From Georgenia sp. SYP-B2076 (GTDB lineage: Bacteria; Actinomycetota; Actinomycetes; Actinomycetales; Actinomycetaceae): a stretch of DNA of 64,000 bases. Location of the stretch: assembly GCF_003991205.1 (NCBI RefSeq), contig NZ_RXOZ01000022.1, positions 62,001 to 126,000 on the forward strand. Reading direction: 5' to 3'. Shown here piece after piece: positions 16,333 through 24,306 of this stretch (positions within the stretch are counted from its first letter, which is position 1; the number at the start of each line of letters is the position of its first letter). The notes beneath the pieces are model-generated. The model saw nothing but the letters and a program-made list of their open reading frames with translations, made no database searches and was not told the origin of the DNA. The translations under genes were made by a program, and so were the position numbers.

Positions 16333-17075
16333 TGAGCGAGCACCGCGCGGAGCGCGAACTGCTGGGCGCCTGGGTGCTCGACGCGGTCGACGACGTCGAG
16401 CGCGTCGCCGTCGAGCGCGCGATCCGAGCGGACCCAGCGCTCGCCGAGGAAGCGCGCGCGCTCCAGGAGACGGCCTCCTTGCTGGCGGCCGCGAGCGCCG
16501 TCACACCGCCCGCCCAGGTACGGGACCGTGTGCTCGCCGCCGTCGGTGACACCGCACAGCAAGACGGTGCCGGCCCTGGGCGGCAGCACCATGGACAGAC
16601 GCCGCGCGCGGCGGGCTCGTCCATGGTGCGCCGACGGGGCATGTGGGCGGCCGCCGCGGCGGTCCTGCTGGCCGCGGCCATCCCGGGCGCGCTCGCCGTG
16701 CAGCAGGCCGAGCGCGCGCAGCGCGCGGAGGAGCAGGTGACGTCCCTGGCCGAGGCGCTCGCCCGTCCGGACGCGCGGGTGCTCAGGGCCGACGTCGAGG
16801 GCGGCGGCCGCGCCGTCGCCGTCGTCGCCGGTGGCGCCGCAGTCTTCACCGCGCAGGACCTGCCTCCCCTCGCGGACCGGCACGTCTACCAGCTGTGGGT
16901 GGTCGACGAGGACGGCCCGGCGTCGGCCGGTGTCATGACGCCGACTCAGGGGCGCGTCAGTGCCGACGTCAGCGGCCTGCCCGCCGGCGGCGCGCTCGCC
17001 GTCACCGTCGAGCCGGCCGGCGGCTCCGCGCAGCCCTCCAGCCCGCCGATCGTCACGCTCACCACCGGCGCCTGA
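16332..17075 (+). CDS. rskA: RskA-family anti-sigma factor
   Basis: 247 residues. The N-terminal cytoplasmic domain (ELLGAWVLDAVDDVERVAVERAI) has the RskA anti-sigma form without zinc ligands. One membrane span follows at about residue 103-122 (MWAAAAAVLLAAAIPGALAV), then an extracytoplasmic RskA domain (VYQLWVVDEDGPASAGVMTP...GALAVTVEPAGGS). It would hold SigK at the membrane until cut by regulated proteolysis (family knowledge). The ATG shares one base with the sigK stop (TGATG). Confidence 0.85.
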   Translation: MSEHRAERELLGAWVLDAVDDVERVAVERAIRADPALAEEARALQETASLLAAASAVTPPAQVRDRVLAAVGDTAQQDGAGPGRQHHGQTPRAAGSSMVRRRGMWAAAAAVLLAAAIPGALAVQQAERAQRAEEQVTSLAEALARPDARVLRADVEGGGRAVAVVAGGAAVFTAQDLPPLADRHVYQLWVVDEDGPASAGVMTPTQGRVSADVSGLPAGGALAVTVEPAGGSAQPSSPPIVTLTTGA

Positions 17076-17091
17076 GGGACACCCGAGCGTC

Positions 17092-18429
17092 ATGAACGCC
17101 GTCGCCGAGCACATCCTCGCCCTGCCCGGATGGGTCGCCATCGCGGTCGTCTTCCTCGCCCCCGCGCTCGAGTCCTCGGCCTTCGTCGGGTTCGTCTTCC
17201 CCGGGGAGATCGCCCTGATCCTGGGCGGCGTGCTCGCGTTCGAGCAGCGCGTCAGCCTGGTCGCGGTCCTGGTGGCGGGGGTCCTGGGCGCCGTCGTGGG
17301 CGACAGCGTCGGCTACGCCGTCGGACGCCGGTGGGGACGGCGCATGCTCACGTCCGCCGTGGGGCGCTGGGTCAAGCACGACCACCTCGACCGTGCCGAG
17401 GCGTTCCTCGCCGAGCGCGGCGGCAGCGCGGTGTTCGTCGGCCGCTTCACCGCCGCGCTGCGCGTGCTCATCCCCGGCCTGGCCGGGATGGCCCGCATGC
17501 GCTATCGCACCTTCGCGGCCTACAACGTCGCCGGCGGGACCCTCTGGGCGGTCGCCGCCGTCCTGCTGGGCTATCTCGGCGGGAAGAGCTGGCGGCACGT
17601 CGAGCACATCGCCTCCCGCGTGGGGCTCGGCATCCTGGTCCTGGTCGTCCTCGTCTTCCTCCTGGGCCGCCTGCTCCGGCCCGAGCGGCGCCGCCGCCTG
17701 GCCGCCCGCGTGAGCTCGAGCGAGCGGCTCCGGCGCCTGCGGCGACGTCATCCCCGGCAGGTGGCCTGGGTGCAGGCGCGGTTCGCCGCCGGGGAGTCCG
17801 GGCTCACGCTGACGGTCGCGGTCCTCGTCGGCGCCGCCGCCCTGTGGTTCTTCATCGGCACCACGCAGGACGTCGTGGCCCGCGAGGAGTTCGCCCTCCT
17901 GGACCCGGCCGCGCGGGCCTGGCTGCACTCCCACCAGCTCGCGTGGCTAGCCGCGCCGGCCCATGCCCTGACCTGGCTGGGCAGCACGCCCGTCCTGGTG
18001 CCGATCCTGCTGGTGGCCGCGCCCCTGGTCCGCCCCGCCACCGGGAGTTGGTGGCCGGTGGTCGAGCTGCTGGGCGTCTACCTCGTCGCGGTCCTGCTGC
18101 GTGACCTCGTCGCCGCCCTGGTGGACCGGCCCACCCCGGGCGGCGCCTCGACCGGCGTCCTGTCCACCTACCCCTCCGCCCACACCGTGCAGGCGGTGGT
18201 CGCCGCCGCCGTCCTCGTCCACGTCCTCGCCCACCACACGGGCGGAGCAAGGCGCCGGTGGCTCGTCCCGGTCGTCGTGGTCCTGGCGGTGCTCGCCGCC
18301 GGCGCCCCGCTCTACCTCGGCACGGAGTGGCTCACCGATGTCAGCGCCGGGCTCGCGCTCGCCGTCGTGTGGCTCGCGTGCTGCGCCGGGATCCGTGCCA
18401 CGCTCACGCGCCGCCCCCGGGGGGCGTGA
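17092..18429 (+). CDS. DedA-family / PAP2-like fusion membrane protein
   Basis: 445 residues. The N-terminal about 200 residues are DedA/SNARE-associated: FLAPALESSAFVGFVFPGE, GDSVGYAVGRRWG and FVGRFTAALRVLIPGLAGMARM. The C-terminal half is a six-helix PAP2 phosphatase fold with DRPTPGG, YPSAHTV and LYLGTEWLTDVSAG. In active PAP2 enzymes the last motif carries SR and a His before the Asp; here the Arg position reads APL and the His position is Glu (GTEW), and PSGH is PSAH. The catalytic site looks degenerate, so the enzyme may be inactive or use another site. The gene begins 16 bases after the rskA stop and ends inside a large palindrome. Confidence 0.85.
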   Translation: MNAVAEHILALPGWVAIAVVFLAPALESSAFVGFVFPGEIALILGGVLAFEQRVSLVAVLVAGVLGAVVGDSVGYAVGRRWGRRMLTSAVGRWVKHDHLDRAEAFLAERGGSAVFVGRFTAALRVLIPGLAGMARMRYRTFAAYNVAGGTLWAVAAVLLGYLGGKSWRHVEHIASRVGLGILVLVVLVFLLGRLLRPERRRRLAARVSSSERLRRLRRRHPRQVAWVQARFAAGESGLTLTVAVLVGAAALWFFIGTTQDVVAREEFALLDPAARAWLHSHQLAWLAAPAHALTWLGSTPVLVPILLVAAPLVRPATGSWWPVVELLGVYLVAVLLRDLVAALVDRPTPGGASTGVLSTYPSAHTVQAVVAAAVLVHVLAHHTGGARRRWLVPVVVVLAVLAAGAPLYLGTEWLTDVSAGLALAVVWLACCAGIRATLTRRPRGA

Positions 18430-18470
18430 GCGGTCAAGTCCTCGCACGTGCGAGGACTTGACCGCTCACG
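18425..18470. terminator. 46-bp perfect palindrome between convergent genes
   Basis: Two 23-base arms meet with no spacer at 18447/18448 (half-site begins CGTGAGCGGTCAAGTCCTCG). It contains the TGA of the DedA-PAP2 gene (18427-18429) and the stop of the convergent DUF4386 gene (18434-18436), so it probably terminates both. Its C-terminal coding adds VSGQVLARART to the DUF4386 protein. Confidence 0.85.
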
Positions 18471-19222
18471 GACAGGCGGGGTGGGGACAGCGCGGCCATC
18501 CCCGCCGTGATGGGCGACGGCTTGAAACCCTTGACGACGAGGTAGACGCCGAGGGAGAGCTCCCAGAAGAAGATCCCGGGGAGCGCGATCAGGGACAGCA
18601 CGGAGAACTGGTCGTTGACGCCGAACATCGTCGCGGTGTTCGAGGCGAGGAGCAGCGGGGCTCCGACGAGTCCCATCAGCGGGATGACGCGGGGCACGAG
18701 GCGGGACCGGTACATCAGGGTGCCGAGCAGCAGCGCGTTGGCGACCGCGAGGCCGGGCCCGAGCAGGAACGTCCAGTCACGGACGGCGACGAGCGCCGCG
18801 CCGACGGTGACCAGCGAGTCCGCTGACGCCCCGGCGGCGCCGCCCAGGTCCTGCCGCAGGGTCACGACCGCGAGGAGGCTCACCACGCCGACGAAGATGA
18901 TCGCGGCCTCCAGCACGCGAGCCGCCACGAAGCCGAGGGCGGCGGCCTCGTTCTGGCGCCTGACCACCGGGAACAGCACGACCGCGGTGCCGATGCAGGC
19001 CAGGGCGTTGACGATGTCGAGGAGGGCCCCGAGGACGACGCGGGTGTCGGCGCCCGGGCCGACGATGTAGCTGGGGTCGGTCAGGACGGGGGCCAGGACG
19101 AAGAGCGCAGGGATCGAGGCGATGAAGGTGACCAGGTACAGGGCGCCCGCAAGGAGCGCGGTCTTCCTCAGCGAGCCCATCGGGGCCCTCCTCGTCATCG
19201 TGGTGCGCGCGGTGGTGGGCAT
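18434..19222 (-). CDS. DUF4386-family membrane protein
   Basis: 262 residues with about seven hydrophobic segments (TALLAGALYLVTFIASIPAL, LGALLDIVNALACIGTAVVL, AAIIFVGVVSLLAVVTL, WTFLLGPGLAVANALLLGTL, IPLMGLVGAPLLLA, LSLIALPGIFFWELSLGVYLV). The order and the VLGALLDIVNALACIGTAV segment are typical of the DUF4386 family, whose function is unknown. The ATG at 19222 follows GAGAGGAAC. The last dozen residues are encoded by the palindrome shared with the convergent gene. Confidence 0.8.
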   Translation of the reverse strand: MPTTARTTMTRRAPMGSLRKTALLAGALYLVTFIASIPALFVLAPVLTDPSYIVGPGADTRVVLGALLDIVNALACIGTAVVLFPVVRRQNEAAALGFVAARVLEAAIIFVGVVSLLAVVTLRQDLGGAAGASADSLVTVGAALVAVRDWTFLLGPGLAVANALLLGTLMYRSRLVPRVIPLMGLVGAPLLLASNTATMFGVNDQFSVLSLIALPGIFFWELSLGVYLVVKGFKPSPITAGMAALSPPRLSVSGQVLARART

Positions 19223-19445
19223 GTCCGTTCCTCTCGTGGAGTGATGCGTCAGCGGGGTTCGCCGGCCGTCGGGGACGTTCCTTCGCTCCGGAACGTAGAG
19301 GGAGAGGTGATGAGCGAGCATCACCACATGTGGTGAGTGAGGGGGTGACCGTGTGGCCCCGACGAGGTCCGGCGCCGCGGTGCGCCCGCGCAGGAACGGC
19401 GCCGGTGCTTGTCGGGGTGGGAACGGCCAGGCCATCCTTGCGGGC

Positions 19446-20134
19446 ATGAGCGCGTGCGACGTGGTGATCGTCGGCGGCGGTGCCGCCGGGCTGTCGGCGG
19501 CGCTGGTGCTGTCGCGGGCGCGCCGCCGGGTCCTCGTGGTCGACTCCGGGACGTCCCGGGACTGCGGGAGCGGTGGGCCCGGGACGTGCTGCACTGCCCG
19601 TACTGCCACGGCTACGAGGTGCGCGACCAACAGCTCGGCGTCCTGGGCGGCGGGCCCGATGCCGTCCGTTACGCCCAGATCGTCCGGCAGTGGGCCGACG
19701 ACGTCGTGTTCTTCGCGCCGCGCGGCACCCTGACCGAGAGGCAGCGCTCGGAGCTGACGGCCCGGAGCGTCGAGATCGTCGAAGGAATTGTGACCCGGGT
19801 CGTGGTCGAGGACGACCGCCTGTCCGGCATCGAGGTGGACCACGGCCGGACCGTCCCGCGTGCGGCGCTGTTCGTGCCACCGCGGTTCGTCCCGAACAAC
19901 GGCCTCCTCGCCGGTCTGGGCTGCGAGATCGACGAGCAGGGGTGGGCGGTCACCCGTCCCGGCGGCGCGACCACCGTCCCGGGCGTGTGGGTGGCGGGCA
20001 ACGTCACCGACCCGCGCGCGCAGGTCATCACCGCTGCCGGTCAGGGATCCGCGGCCGCCATCGCCATCAACGCCGACCTGGTCGACGAGGACGTGCGCGA
20101 CGCCGTCGCGGGCCGCACCGTGACGTCCCGGTAA
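19446..20134 (+). pseudogene. Thioredoxin-reductase-like FAD oxidoreductase, internally deleted and frameshifted
   Basis: The first frame (from ATG 19446) gives DVVIVGGGAAGLSAALVLSR and VLVVDSG, the FAD-binding start. At about 19555 homology jumps to another frame: DVPGLRERWARDVLHCPYC, HGYEVRDQQLGVLGGGP, then PRFVPNN and VPGVWVAGNVTDPRAQVITAAGQG to the stop at 20134. The redox pair CPYC is kept. The roughly 80 residues normally between VVDSG and PG(V/L)xERW are missing, so a deletion with a frame change has removed part of the FAD domain. It could be a sequencing error only if over 200 bases had also been lost. Treated as a pseudogene. Confidence 0.75.
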
Positions 20135-20193
20135 CGGGCCGGTAGCCCGGCGCCGTCCTACGATCCACGGGACGACATCCGGGAGGAGGGCAC

Positions 20194-20859
20194 ATGCCTG
20201 CCACGATCGCCGTGACCGGCCAGTTCCTGGTGCGCCACGACGCGGAGCGCGGCACCGTGCGACTCTCGGTCGCGCTGGAGGGTTCCTCGCGCGACGACGT
20301 GGTCGAGCGCGCGGCACGCCTCCACGGTGAGATGGGACGCCAGCTCGGCGCGCTGCACGACCCGGCGGCGGGCCCCGTCACGTCCTGGTCGAGCGACCAG
20401 CTCCGCGTGTGGGGCCAGCGGCCCTGGAACCAGGAGGGCAGGCAACTCCCGGTCGTGTACTACGCCGCTGCCGGGGTCGCCGCGACGTTCGTCGACGTCG
20501 CTGTGCTCTCGTCCTGGCTCACCGAGATCTCGCTCCTCGACGGGATCACTGTCGACGGCGTCACCTGGGGCCTCACCGAGGACACGCTCGCCGCGATCAC
20601 CGACGAGGCCAGGCGCGGGGCCATCGCCGCGGCGGCCCACAAGGCCGCCGTCTACGCCGAGTCGCTCGGCCTGTCGCGGGTGCGGGCGACGGCGCTCAGC
20701 GATCCGGGGCTCCTCGAGCACGACGACGGGCCGTCACCGAAGGGCGCGGCGCGCCTGTCCGCGTTCGCCGCCGACGCGTCACGCCCTGGCGGCTTCACGC
20801 TGAGGCCCGAGGAGATCACCGTCGAGGTGGTCGTGCACGCCCGGTTCGCCGCCGAGTGA
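20194..20859 (+). CDS. SIMPL-domain (DUF541) protein
   Basis: 221 residues covering one SIMPL/DUF541 domain: IAVTGQFLVRHDAERGTVRLSVA at the start, a central YYAAAGVAATFVDVAVL, an Ala-rich helix (ARRGAIAAAAHKAAVYAESLGLS) and the terminal LRPEEITVEVVVHARF. There is no signal peptide. Members have been linked to protein interaction and periplasmic or cytosolic stress roles; the function here is unknown. The ATG follows GGGAGGAGGGCAC. Confidence 0.85.
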   Translation: MPATIAVTGQFLVRHDAERGTVRLSVALEGSSRDDVVERAARLHGEMGRQLGALHDPAAGPVTSWSSDQLRVWGQRPWNQEGRQLPVVYYAAAGVAATFVDVAVLSSWLTEISLLDGITVDGVTWGLTEDTLAAITDEARRGAIAAAAHKAAVYAESLGLSRVRATALSDPGLLEHDDGPSPKGAARLSAFAADASRPGGFTLRPEEITVEVVVHARFAAE

Positions 20860-21003
20860 CGGCGGATGCCATCCGGCCCCGGCCGCGAACAGGTGATCCC
20901 TTTCCTCGTCCCGCAGCGCCCGAAGCGGACCGGGCTCGGGCACTCCGGAAGATCCTCACAGGACACTCACATCCTGCCGACCAGCTGCGCACGGCGCCGC
21001 TCC

Positions 21004-21009
21004 TAGGCT
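21004..21009 (+). promoter_or_regulatory. -10 box TAGGCT for the two-component operon
   Basis: TAGGCT ends 7 bases before the ATG at 21017, which fits a leaderless transcript. No clear -35 was found. Confidence 0.5.
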
Positions 21010-21016
21010 CAGCCAC

Positions 21017-21709
21017 ATGGAAGAGCGAGCCGACACCCCCACGCTGCTCGTCGTCGAGGACGACCCGACGATCAACCAGGCCCTCACCGACCGGCTGCTC
21101 GCGGAGGGCTTCGGCGTCGTCCGCGCCCACGACGGCCCCGGGGCGGTCGCGGCCTTCGAGCGCCACCGGCCCGAGCTCGTGCTCCTCGACGTCATGCTGC
21201 CGGGCTTCGACGGGCTGGAGGTGTGCCGCCGCATCCAGGCCATCCGGCCGGTGCCCGTGATCATGCTGACCGCCCGGGTCGAGGAGACCGACGTGCTGGT
21301 CGGGCTCGGCGTCGGCGCCGACGACTACGTCACGAAGCCGTTCCGGATGCGGGAGGTCGTGGCCCGTGTCCGCGCCCTGCTCCGGCGCGTCGAGCGGGAC
21401 CGCGACCTGGCCGCCGCCGGGCCGGTGCTGGTCGAGCTCGGGGACCTTGCCGTCGACGTCACGGCCCGCCGCGTGTGGGTCGCGGGCGAGGAGGTGCACC
21501 TGGCGCCCCTGGAGTTCGACCTCCTCACGACGCTGACCGCCGACCCCGGGGCCGTGCGCACCCGCGAGGAGCTGATGCGCGAGGTGTGGGGCTGGGCGGA
21601 CGCCCGCGGCTCGCGCACCCTCGACACGCACGTCCGGGCCCTGCGCGCGAAGATCGGGCCCGCACGGGTCCGCACCGTCCACGGCGTCGGCTACGCGGTG
21701 GAACGCTGA
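21017..21709 (+). CDS. OmpR/PhoB-family response regulator
   Basis: 230 residues. Receiver domain: acidic pair EDD near 14-16, phospho-acceptor Asp58 in LLLDVMLPGFDG, Thr in MLTARVEE, Lys in YVTKPFRMREV. C-terminal winged helix: LAPLEFDLLTTLTADPGAVRTREELM and TLDTHVRALRAKIGPARVRTVHGVGY. It binds DNA as a dimer when phosphorylated by its partner kinase. The stop shares a base with the kinase start. Confidence 0.92.
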   Translation: MEERADTPTLLVVEDDPTINQALTDRLLAEGFGVVRAHDGPGAVAAFERHRPELVLLDVMLPGFDGLEVCRRIQAIRPVPVIMLTARVEETDVLVGLGVGADDYVTKPFRMREVVARVRALLRRVERDRDLAAAGPVLVELGDLAVDVTARRVWVAGEEVHLAPLEFDLLTTLTADPGAVRTREELMREVWGWADARGSRTLDTHVRALRAKIGPARVRTVHGVGYAVER

Positions 21710-24291
21710 TGGCCGCGCCCACGCCCGACCGGCCGCTGGACCGGGTCGGCTCGATCAAGGTCAAGATCGGCCTGCTCGTCGGTCTGAGCGTCGTCGCCGC
21801 CGCACTGGTCGCGGAGATCGGGAACCGCGCCGGCGTGCCGGTGTGGCTCACGCTCCCCGTCACCGTGGCGGCCGCCCTGGCCGTCACCCAGTGGCTCGCC
21901 CGCGGCATGACCTCCCCGCTGCGCGAGATGACCGCGGCGGCCGCCCGCATGGCCACCGGCGACCACTCCCGGCGGGTCACCGCCACCTCGGCCGACGAGG
22001 TCGGGCAGCTCGCCCGCGCCTTCAACACCATGGCCGTCGACCTCGCCACCGCCGACCAGCAGCGACGCCAGCTCGTCGCCGCCGTCTCCCACGAGCTGCG
22101 CACCCCCCTCGCCGCCCAGCGCGCGCTGCTGGAGAACCTCGCCGACGGCGTCGTCCGTCCCGACGACACGGCCATCGAGAGCGCCCTCGCCCAGTCCGAG
22201 CGCCTCAGCGACCTCGTCAGCGACCTGCTGGGCATCGCGCAGGTCGACGGCGGCGCCGTCCCGCTGCACCTCGCGCCCGTCGACGTCGCCCACCTGCTGG
22301 ACCAGGCCGTCGCCGAGGCGCGGCTCGGGACCCGTGGCGTGCGGTACGAGATCATCAGCCCCGCGGGCCTCACCGTGTCCGCCGACGCCGGCCGGCTCGC
22401 CCAGGTCGTCGCCAACCTGCTCGACAACGCGGCGCGGCACTCCCCCTCGGGCGGCACCGTCACCGTCAGCGCGGCTGGCGAGGGCCCCGACCGGTGGTCG
22501 CTCACCGTCACCGACGAGGGACCGGGTATCCCTGCCGGCCGGGAGCAGCACGTCTTCACCCGGTTCGGCACCGCCGACGACGGCGGCGGCGGGACGGGCC
22601 TCGGCCTGTCCATCGCGAGCTGGGCCGTCGAGATGCACGGCGGGTGGATCGCCGCCCTGCCGCCGGCGCCCGGCACCACCGGTGCCCGGATCCGCGCCGT
22701 GCTGCCCCGGCACCCCGCGCCCGCCCGGCACGCCGTGCGGGGCGCCCCGCCCACCCGAGCCACGCCCGCCCCGGCCACGGCGGCCGGACCGAACGACAAG
22801 GAGCCCCCGATGTCCGCCACCGCCCCCGCCGCGCCCCCGGCGCCGGCCGCCCCGTCGGTCGCCGACGGCCTGCTCCGTGACGTCTGGCCGGAGTCCGGAC
22901 CACGGACGGCGCCGGCCGCCCTGTTCGGCTCCCTCGCCGTCGGCGTGGTGGCCTCCGTGCTCCTGCCGTACCGCAACATCGGACTGGGCGCCCTGGTGGT
23001 GCTCGTCCTCGCCGGCGCCCTCGTCCTGCGGATGTCCCCCCGGCGCGCACGGCCCTGGGTGCTCCTCTCCGCGGGCCTGTGCCTGGCGCTGGGCTCGTTC
23101 GCGGTGCTGCGGGCCGCGGAGTGGCTCACGCTCCTGGCGCTGGTGGTGGTCGGGCTGCTGGTGACGACCGCGCTGACCGACGCGCGGCGGCTGGTGGCGA
23201 TCCTCGCCGGGGCGGCCTCCTGGGTCCTGTCGGCCCTGCGGGGCCTGCCGCTCCTGGGCAGGACGCTCACCGCCCTGACCCGCCACACGCTGCTGTGGCC
23301 CGTGCTGCGCACCGCGGCCGTCTCCGCGGCGGGGCTCGTCGTCTTCGGCGGCCTGTTCGCCTCCGGCGACGCCGTCTTCGGGTCCTGGGTCTCCCACCTG
23401 GTCCCGGACCTCGCCTGGGACAGCCTGATCCTCCGGTCGTTCGTCCTCGTGGCCGTCGGCGGCTCCGTGCTGGCCGCGTGCTACCTGGCGCTGAACCCGC
23501 CGCGGGTCGAGGCCCTCGCCGTGCCGGGTGCCCGCCCCGTGACGCGGGCGTGGGAGTGGCTCGTGCCCGTGGGCCTGGTCATCGCGGTCTTCGCGGGCTT
23601 CGTCGTGGCCCAGACGTCCGCCATGTGGGGCGGCCACGACTACCTGCGCCGGGTGACGGGCCTGAGCTACGCCGACTACGTCCACGAGGGCTTCGGCCAG
23701 CTCACCGTGGCCACCGCGCTCACCCTGGCCACCGTCGCCCTCACGGTGCGGAAGGCGCCCCGGGGCACCGCCCGCGAGCGCCTGCTGCTCCGCGTCGTCC
23801 TCGGGCTGCTGTGCGTCCTGACGCTCGTCGTCGTCGCCTCCGCCCTGTTCCGCATGGCGGTCTACCAGCAGGCGTTCGGCTTCACGGTGCTGCGGGTCCT
23901 CGTCGACTCCTTCGAGCTCTGGCTCGGCCTGATCGTCGTCCTCGTCATGATCGCCGGCCTCCGGGGGTCCGGCTGGTGGCTCCCCCGCGCGGCGCTCCTC
24001 TCCGGGGCCGCCTTCCTGCTCGTCATCGGGCTGAGCAACCCGGAGGCGTGGGTGGCCGGCCAGAACATCGACCGCTACCACGAGACGGGGAAGATCGACA
24101 CGGCGTACCTCGCCACGCTCGGCGCCGACGCGACGCCGACCATCGCCCGACGGCTCCCGGAGGAGCTGGCGCGGTGCGCGGTCGGCGGCCCGGCGCGGGG
24201 CGACGACGTCTGGTCCTGGAACCTCGGGCGCTCGCGTGCCGCGGAGGCCTGGCCCGGCCCCGCCGGGTTGCCTGGCGACTGCCCCCGTTGA
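21709..24291 (+). CDS. Sensor histidine kinase fused to a DUF4173 membrane domain
   Basis: 860 residues. Part 1 (1-340): two short membrane helices, HAMP, HisKA with the phospho-His in VAAVSHELRTPL (His128), and HATPase (NLLDNAARHSP, DEGPGIP, GTGLGLSIA). Part 2 (about 395-860): a DUF4173/DUF4153 protein with about ten membrane helices and the typical YADYVHEGFGQL segment. No stop codon lies between them. However, the join carries AAGGAG followed 6 bases later by ATG at 22810 (MSATAPAAP), an in-frame ribosome site, so the second part may also be made alone. Either the stop of an older kinase gene was lost, or the assembly has an error. The ATG at 21709 shares a base with the regulator's stop. 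Confidence 0.85.
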   Translation: MAAPTPDRPLDRVGSIKVKIGLLVGLSVVAAALVAEIGNRAGVPVWLTLPVTVAAALAVTQWLARGMTSPLREMTAAAARMATGDHSRRVTATSADEVGQLARAFNTMAVDLATADQQRRQLVAAVSHELRTPLAAQRALLENLADGVVRPDDTAIESALAQSERLSDLVSDLLGIAQVDGGAVPLHLAPVDVAHLLDQAVAEARLGTRGVRYEIISPAGLTVSADAGRLAQVVANLLDNAARHSPSGGTVTVSAAGEGPDRWSLTVTDEGPGIPAGREQHVFTRFGTADDGGGGTGLGLSIASWAVEMHGGWIAALPPAPGTTGARIRAVLPRHPAPARHAVRGAPPTRATPAPATAAGPNDKEPPMSATAPAAPPAPAAPSVADGLLRDVWPESGPRTAPAALFGSLAVGVVASVLLPYRNIGLGALVVLVLAGALVLRMSPRRARPWVLLSAGLCLALGSFAVLRAAEWLTLLALVVVGLLVTTALTDARRLVAILAGAASWVLSALRGLPLLGRTLTALTRHTLLWPVLRTAAVSAAGLVVFGGLFASGDAVFGSWVSHLVPDLAWDSLILRSFVLVAVGGSVLAACYLALNPPRVEALAVPGARPVTRAWEWLVPVGLVIAVFAGFVVAQTSAMWGGHDYLRRVTGLSYADYVHEGFGQLTVATALTLATVALTVRKAPRGTARERLLLRVVLGLLCVLTLVVVASALFRMAVYQQAFGFTVLRVLVDSFELWLGLIVVLVMIAGLRGSGWWLPRAALLSGAAFLLVIGLSNPEAWVAGQNIDRYHETGKIDTAYLATLGADATPTIARRLPEELARCAVGGPARGDDVWSWNLGRSRAAEAWPGPAGLPGDCPR

Positions 24292-24306
24292 CCGGCGCCG
24301 CCGCGC

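Noticed and set aside
21691-24081. 796-codon minus-strand frame opposite the kinase fusion
   Set aside because: Composition is that of antisense high-GC DNA, while the plus strand shows HisKA, HATPase and DUF4173 motifs.
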